Positions 60,261-64,000 of a stretch of 64,000 nt of DNA are shown piece after piece. The position numbers were made by a program, and so were the translations under genes. The notes under the pieces were generated by a model. That model ran no database searches. It was given only the letters and a program-made list of their open reading frames with translations, and had not been told where the DNA came from. The stretch is taken from contig CM060076.1 in the NCBI GenBank assembly GCA_030533445.1, positions 26,584,603 through 26,648,602 of the forward strand, given 5' to 3'. Position 1 is the stretch's first letter, and each line of letters opens with the position of its first letter. This stretch comes from Cyprinodon diabolis (lineage: Eukaryota > Chordata > Actinopteri > Cyprinodontiformes > Cyprinodontidae).

Positions 60261-60359
60261 ATCATCCCATTTCATAAATTTGCTGCCCTTTCTGAGGCAC
60301 TCCGGCACGGACACTGGCTTGAGCTGCAACGCATGAACTCCAGGCTGTGCTCCAGCCAT
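60261..60359 (-). CDS. plcb1: plcb1 exon 1 coding part (33 codons)
   Basis: Encodes [20 protein letters not shown] plus [13 protein letters not shown], the N-terminus of phospholipase C beta 1, which hydrolyses PIP2 to IP3 and diacylglycerol under Gq control. [13 protein letters not shown] is shared by PLCB1 and PLCB3; KPV and the ending WDD favour PLCB1, as do exons 2 and 3. The start is the conserved MAGAQ methionine. An in-frame ATG 23 codons upstream (60,428) exists, but that stretch does not resemble family sequence. The donor GAT|GTAAGT is perfect, phase 0. The other domains (EF hands, X-Y catalytic barrel, C2, C-terminal coiled coil) lie left of the window. Confidence 0.95.
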
Positions 60360-60720
60360 TGACTCATCAACTCCTCTCGACGCACTGCACGGCCAGAAAT
60401 GAGTCTCTTCCCTCTCTGTTTCTTTCAAGTCTCTTCGACTCCTTTCTTTTTTTTTTTTTAAATCCCGTCAAAAGCCGACCAACAGAAGTCCACTACCACT
60501 ACTGCTTGGATGTCATGCCCGCAGTGGCGGCGGCGGTGGCGCGTTTCGCTTTTTTGGAGAGCTGTGGAGACAGGCGCGGACGCAGCGGACCGGGGCCACT
60601 GACTGACTGAGAGACTGAGTGACATGCGGCTAAAACCAGCTCCGGAGAGAGACAGAGCAGCGGAGAAAGAGGGAGGCATCTGAATGAGTTTCACGTCTGG
60701 TTTGAAATTGGAGCTACAAG
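60360..60720 (-). promoter_or_regulatory. plcb1: plcb1 5' leader and CpG-rich promoter region
   Basis: GC-rich against an AT-rich surround, with about 18 CpGs between roughly 60,465 and 60,660, including GGCGGCGGCGG and GCGCGGACGC. This is what a CpG-island promoter and 5' UTR look like. The start site is not determined; no TATA box is evident at a fitting distance. An A13 run on the sense strand (about 60,448-60,460) lies in the leader. Confidence 0.65.
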
Positions 60721-60724
60721 TCAA
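60458..60724 (-). other. Upstream ORFs in the plcb1 leader
   Basis: A minus-strand frame of up to 88 codons ends 99 nt before the plcb1 start, and a separate five-codon ORF (ATG at 60,516, TAG at 60,501-60,499) lies within it in another frame. If the leader starts this far upstream, either could reduce translation from the main ATG. The long frame follows a GGC repeat and may be open by chance; no domain is recognised. Confidence 0.3.
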
Positions 60725-61104
60725 TACAAGTACAGGATAAATGCTTTGAGTATTCTGGCGCCTCCATGTGTCCGTGACAGTAAGATGCGTGCAAACTGGC
60801 CCCCAGCTGACAGATTAGGAGCAGGTGCATACAAGGCTTTCTCTATAATAGTGCTTTGCCATGAGCAAATCCCAGTTTTTCAAAAGGTGGCTCTGATACC
60901 TCCTCTTTTGTTACACCTACAGTATATTAATCTCAGTGCTCCCTACCACTACCCTATTAACCCTATGCCTAACCTTTCAACCTTTTAGTTTTTTTTCCTT
61001 TCAGTTATTTATTTAAAGGGGACAGTGCATATTAATGAGTGTTTACCACATAAATATGCCCCAGATTGTAACACCAGTGCTAATCTGCACTCCCTAGGCA
61101 GGCA
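60725..61104. other. Upstream flank of plcb1; possible LINE piece
   Basis: Mostly unremarkable. Near 61,012-61,100 the sequence AAAGGGGACAGTGCATATTA then ATGAGTG and CACTCCCTAGGCAGG resembles part of a common fish LINE 3' UTR, but the match is from memory and weak. Confidence 0.35.
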
Positions 61105-61370
61105 ACCAAAAAATTCTATTCTATTCCAACCTATTACTACAGCCAAGCTGTGACCCTTACCCTAAATCTAACCATTACCAACACCTAATCCTAACCCCGA
61201 CCTAAACTCAACTCACACCTTAGTCCTAAACTTTACACATAAAACAGCCTTTGTACCGATGGAGACTTGGTAGTGTGCTTTGATTTATGGAAAATGGTCC
61301 CCAGAATAAAAGAGATACCTGGCCACATGCACACACATTTGCAAGCAAGCACACATCCACACACAAACAA
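61105..61370 (+). repeat. Common fish repeat with CCTAACC-type tract and CA-rich end
   Basis: Order of blocks: degenerate CCTAACC/CCTAAATC tract (61,140-61,215), ACTCAACTCACACCTTAGTC, GGTCCCCAGAATAAAAGAGA then TACCTGGCCACATGCACACA. This matches an abundant teleost repeat that often ends in (CA)n. It is not telomeric. Confidence 0.45.
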
Positions 61371-61820
61371 ACAAAAAGAAAAAAAATGACACACAGAAAA
61401 TGCTGTTGCGAGGACGGTCTACTGATGACCACATGTTTGATTTTCCTTCACCTAATCTTTCAGTTTTGACCTAAATATGTTAGATGATTCCTAGTTTCTT
61501 ATATTGAGTGGTAAGCTGTTATTTGGCCTCCATTACTGCAAATGTCTGTCCAAAAGCAGTGTGCTTGCACATGTGTGTCTGCATTAAAAATCAGAAGAGA
61601 TCCCTCTTCTCCAGGATGCTCTGATCTTTATTTAATAAGAAAATCCAAAATATAATAAGTTCTGGATGCATCAGTACCGCAACTCCTTTAGAAGCTTCTC
61701 AACTTGCTCTCAACACTTCGTGCGCCTCTAAACACAGGTAATTCCTATTTTTTGGGCACCTTTCTAACAGCTTTTCCTTCCACCCCAATTTCTATTAGCA
61801 TGCCTATATACAGTGCATTG

Positions 61821-61992
61821 TTACGGAAGAGGATTAGGGCCACTGAAAAAAAAAAAGTGACTGATTAAAATTTTATTTCGGTTTAGTATGGGAAAAAAGT
61901 CAGAATTCTGACTTTTTTCCCATACTAAATTGAAATAAAATTTTAAAATCAGTCAACTTTTTTTTTCCAGTGGCCCTAATCCTCTTCTGTTA
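61821..61992. mobile_element. Palindromic foldback/MITE element with TTA target duplication
   Basis: A 166-bp element (61,824-61,989) flanked by TTA. The two halves are reverse complements over about 83 bp, with a few mismatches and indels, meeting at CAGAATTCTG (61,901-61,910). Ends are CGGAAGAGGATTAGGGCC and its near complement. A 3-bp TTA duplication would fit PIF/Harbinger-type insertion; TA (Tc1/mariner) is the alternative. No coding capacity. Confidence 0.7.
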
Positions 61993-62204
61993 ATTGTGGA
62001 TAGCTAAGTAAGCAATGATCTTTTATGGCTTTTTGTGAAATACCTGCTAAATAAGTATCATATTAGAAGTCTTCCCTGTGATCTTGTAGGGGATACGATG
62101 AACAAATGTTTTCTGCATTAAAACAACACAATTATATCATTACCTAATATTTCAATTAATCACATTTTTGTAATCCATAGATTACAACATTTGCCCATCA
62201 AATA

Positions 62205-62289
62205 GATGGATGGATGGATGGATGGATGGATGGATGGATGGATGGATGGATGGATGGATGGATGGATGGATGGATGGATGGATGGATGG
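62205..62289 (+). repeat. (GATG)n microsatellite, about 21 units
   Basis: Uninterrupted GATG tandem, the second long array of this motif in the window. Confidence 0.96.
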
Positions 62290-62974
62290 TGTTTACTTAG
62301 AAAAAATGTCATGTTCAATACAATGTTCTGCCTAAGTATTTTCTTGGCAAAGCTTGGCATCATTATTATTGTGTAACAGCTCTAAAGTGTGAGATTACCC
62401 CAAGCTTGCTCAAAACTGAAGAAGTTACTCTGCCCCTTTTAGACAGAATGCACACTGACTTTTGTTTCAGTGTACACACTTGGCTTTGAGCATCTTTTCT
62501 TTTTCATGACTAACTTCTTTAAAGTTGAGTGAGTGAAGACAGCCAACTGCCTTTAGGACTTTTTTTTAGGCTGTAGCTCTCTTATTAAATAAAACATTTA
62601 AGTCATTGAGGCTTTATACAACCAACTGTATTCTTCTATTCTTTTTGTTTTTTTGAAAAAGAAGGGATAAAATTCAAATTTTTTTTCCTCCCAACTCAAA
62701 CCTACTGAAAAATAAAATGGCTGCTGCTTATATTAAATGCAGCTCATCATTACCAACTTATTGAATGTGACAGGTTAAGCCAGATCTTAATGAGAAACAT
62801 GGATATAAAGGAATATGGCAGAGAGCAATCGCATGACAATTACTGATATTTTGGTTACTCAAATATTTACTGCAAAAGAGCAGAACAAGTCAGCTTTTCC
62901 CGATTTTATGAATATTTTATACGACTTAAATTTAAATGTACCCTCTGTTTTGTTAATCTTGTTTCTGTTTTATT
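62290..62974. other. Upstream flank, no feature recognised
   Basis: AT-rich, no repeat boundary or coding frame seen. Confidence 0.5.
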
Positions 62975-63050
62975 TTTGTTTGTAGCACTTTGACATACAT
63001 CTTTAAAGTGAACTATATAAAAATATGTATCATTATTGTTGTTAAAATGT
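62975..63050 (+). repeat. L2-type LINE 3' tail
   Basis: GTAGCACTTTGACATACATC then AAAGTGAACTATATAAAAAT and CATTATTGTTGTTA: a promoterless 3' tail of L2 type with a decayed ATT/GTT tandem end. Confidence 0.5.
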
Positions 63051-64000
63051 TTAAACTCATTATCTTAATTATCATCTTCATCTATGTTGCTTATAATGTC
63101 ATATTTCTTCTACAGCTACTCTGAAACTGCCAGAAGCACAGAAAATTTGCCAACCTTAATAAGGAAAAACAAAACCAATTTGTGCCTCCTATCATTTGAG
63201 TGAGCAATCTTTGTATATCACCTGCAAAACACAAATTCGTTGCACACACAAACAGTGCTCTTTATTTTAAATCTTTGCAGATGGGGCATGTAATGTTCTT
63301 TCCACTTCATACTACTTTTTTGACGTGTAGCAGTCACTACTGTAGCAAAACACCCACACAATATGATACTGCCATCCTAGTAATGTAATGTAGGGAGGGT
63401 GGTTTTAGGTTTGCAAGCTTCCCCCTTCACTCTCCGACTCATTATTCAGGCATTTAACATTGATTTGGCCAACACCAAAATTGATCACACCAGATGGCTT
63501 AAAAAGGTAAGTGCTTCAGCTGTATTTATTGATTTTTGATGATTTATTTGAGGATACCTTTCAGACCATGCAGATACACTCTGGAAACTCTAACCAGAAC
63601 CCACTAAGGACATTTCTCTCTGACAAGGGATTAATACTGAAGTTTTGCATCACATTCCCTATCTGTCCTTCCATCATTTGGTGTTTATACATTGTTGTTT
63701 AGGTTTGCTCAATTAAATAAATGCCTGGTTTTACGCAATTATTTTTTCTTAACTGAGGTCTTTCAGAAAATTCCACCAAAAGAAAATCTTTTGTTCCGGC
63801 TTGTTTGGGGTTTTTTTTTTTTTTGCACTATTTGACTGCTTTGGGTCACTTTAAGAAGGTTTTCAGGGTTCTGGAAAACCTTTAAACTGACCCAAAGTAG
63901 GCAAATATTGTAAAGAAAAAAAAATTGCTTCAAAGGATTTCAACATTACAGCACTGATCAGCCAAAAGCCTTTACTATCCAACAAGAACATGAAAGAGAA
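63051..64000. other. Upstream flank to window end, no feature recognised
   Basis: AT-rich with a T14 run near 63,810. ORFs at 63,200-63,388 and 63,511-63,702 have no motif. Confidence 0.5.

Noticed and set aside
60261..60359. plcb3 instead of plcb1
   Set aside because: Exon 1 start is shared, but WTDQNK in exon 2 and LLD..KDAR in exon 3 fit PLCB1 better.
60246..60428. Using the upstream ATG at 60,428 as plcb1 start
   Set aside because: [13 protein letters not shown] is the family's N-terminus; the 23 codons before it do not resemble it.
61140..61215. CCTAACC-rich stretch that might be telomeric
   Set aside because: Irregular units inside a known type of fish repeat.
1..64000. tRNA, rRNA, CRISPR or prokaryotic operon features
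   Set aside because: None found; gene structure and repeats are those of a vertebrate.

Overview
The window is AT-rich, intron-dominated vertebrate DNA. Its repeats (sushi-type Ty3/gypsy, RTE/Rex3-like, L2-like, Tc1, hAT, piggyBac and Penelope-like remnants, plus GGAT microsatellites) point to a ray-finned fish. The one host gene I can prove is plcb1 (phospholipase C beta 1) on the minus strand. Its first three coding exons lie at 60,359-60,261 (33 codons), 54,844-54,767 (26 codons) and 19,219-19,151 (23 codons). All junctions are phase 0 with consensus GT-AG sites. Intron 1 is about 5.4 kb, intron 2 about 35.5 kb, and intron 3 is longer than 19 kb and leaves the left edge. The promoter and CpG-rich leader lie around 60,360-60,720; DNA right of that is upstream flank.

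Two related plus-strand Ty3/gypsy elements of the Tf1/sushi type (antisense to plcb1) dominate the accessory content. Element 1 (1-3,295, cut by the window edge) is a dead copy: broken pol remnants and a 710-bp 3' LTR. Element 2 (37,800-43,278) is structurally complete, with a GCTCT target duplication, LTRs of 552 and 546 bp, an LTR promoter and poly(A) signal, a gag with zinc knuckle, a -1 gag/pol overlap, PR-RT-RNaseH-IN with a DD35E triad, a chromodomain and a polypurine tract. It carries an in-frame TGA in gag and an in-frame TAA at the chromodomain. The first 11 nt of the predicted RNA (GCCGCAGTGTT) are the exact reverse complement of the 11 nt two bases after the 5' LTR, the signature of Tf1-like self-priming.

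The most interesting signal is in the LTRs. The 710-bp LTR contains two extra segments of 89 and 69 nt, each GT...AG with a branch-point-like CTAA(C/T) motif and pyrimidine-rich acceptor. Both are absent from the element 2 LTRs, one at an exact junction and one with exact length bookkeeping, and 710-89-69 = 552. I infer that the LTR of one lineage holds two small introns and that the other lineage descends from reverse-transcribed spliced RNA.

Other mobile DNA: a Penelope-like remnant with long inverted repeats (4.8-5.5 kb), an L2-like LINE piece (9.4-10.2 kb), two SINE/RTE-tail repeats (14.8 and 45.2 kb), a hAT remnant with a BED-finger exon (16.3-17.0 kb), two copies of one piggyBac-type MITE (23.1 and 45.7 kb), an RTE/Rex3-like piece (28.3-28.8 kb), a broken Tc1 transposon (30.6-32.0 kb), a LINE 3' end with a GAAC-repeat tail (32.1-32.9 kb), a hAT-like element with an 8-bp target duplication (36.8-37.7 kb) and a 166-bp near-perfect palindromic element (61.8 kb). 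No tRNA, rRNA, CRISPR or bacterial-type features were seen.
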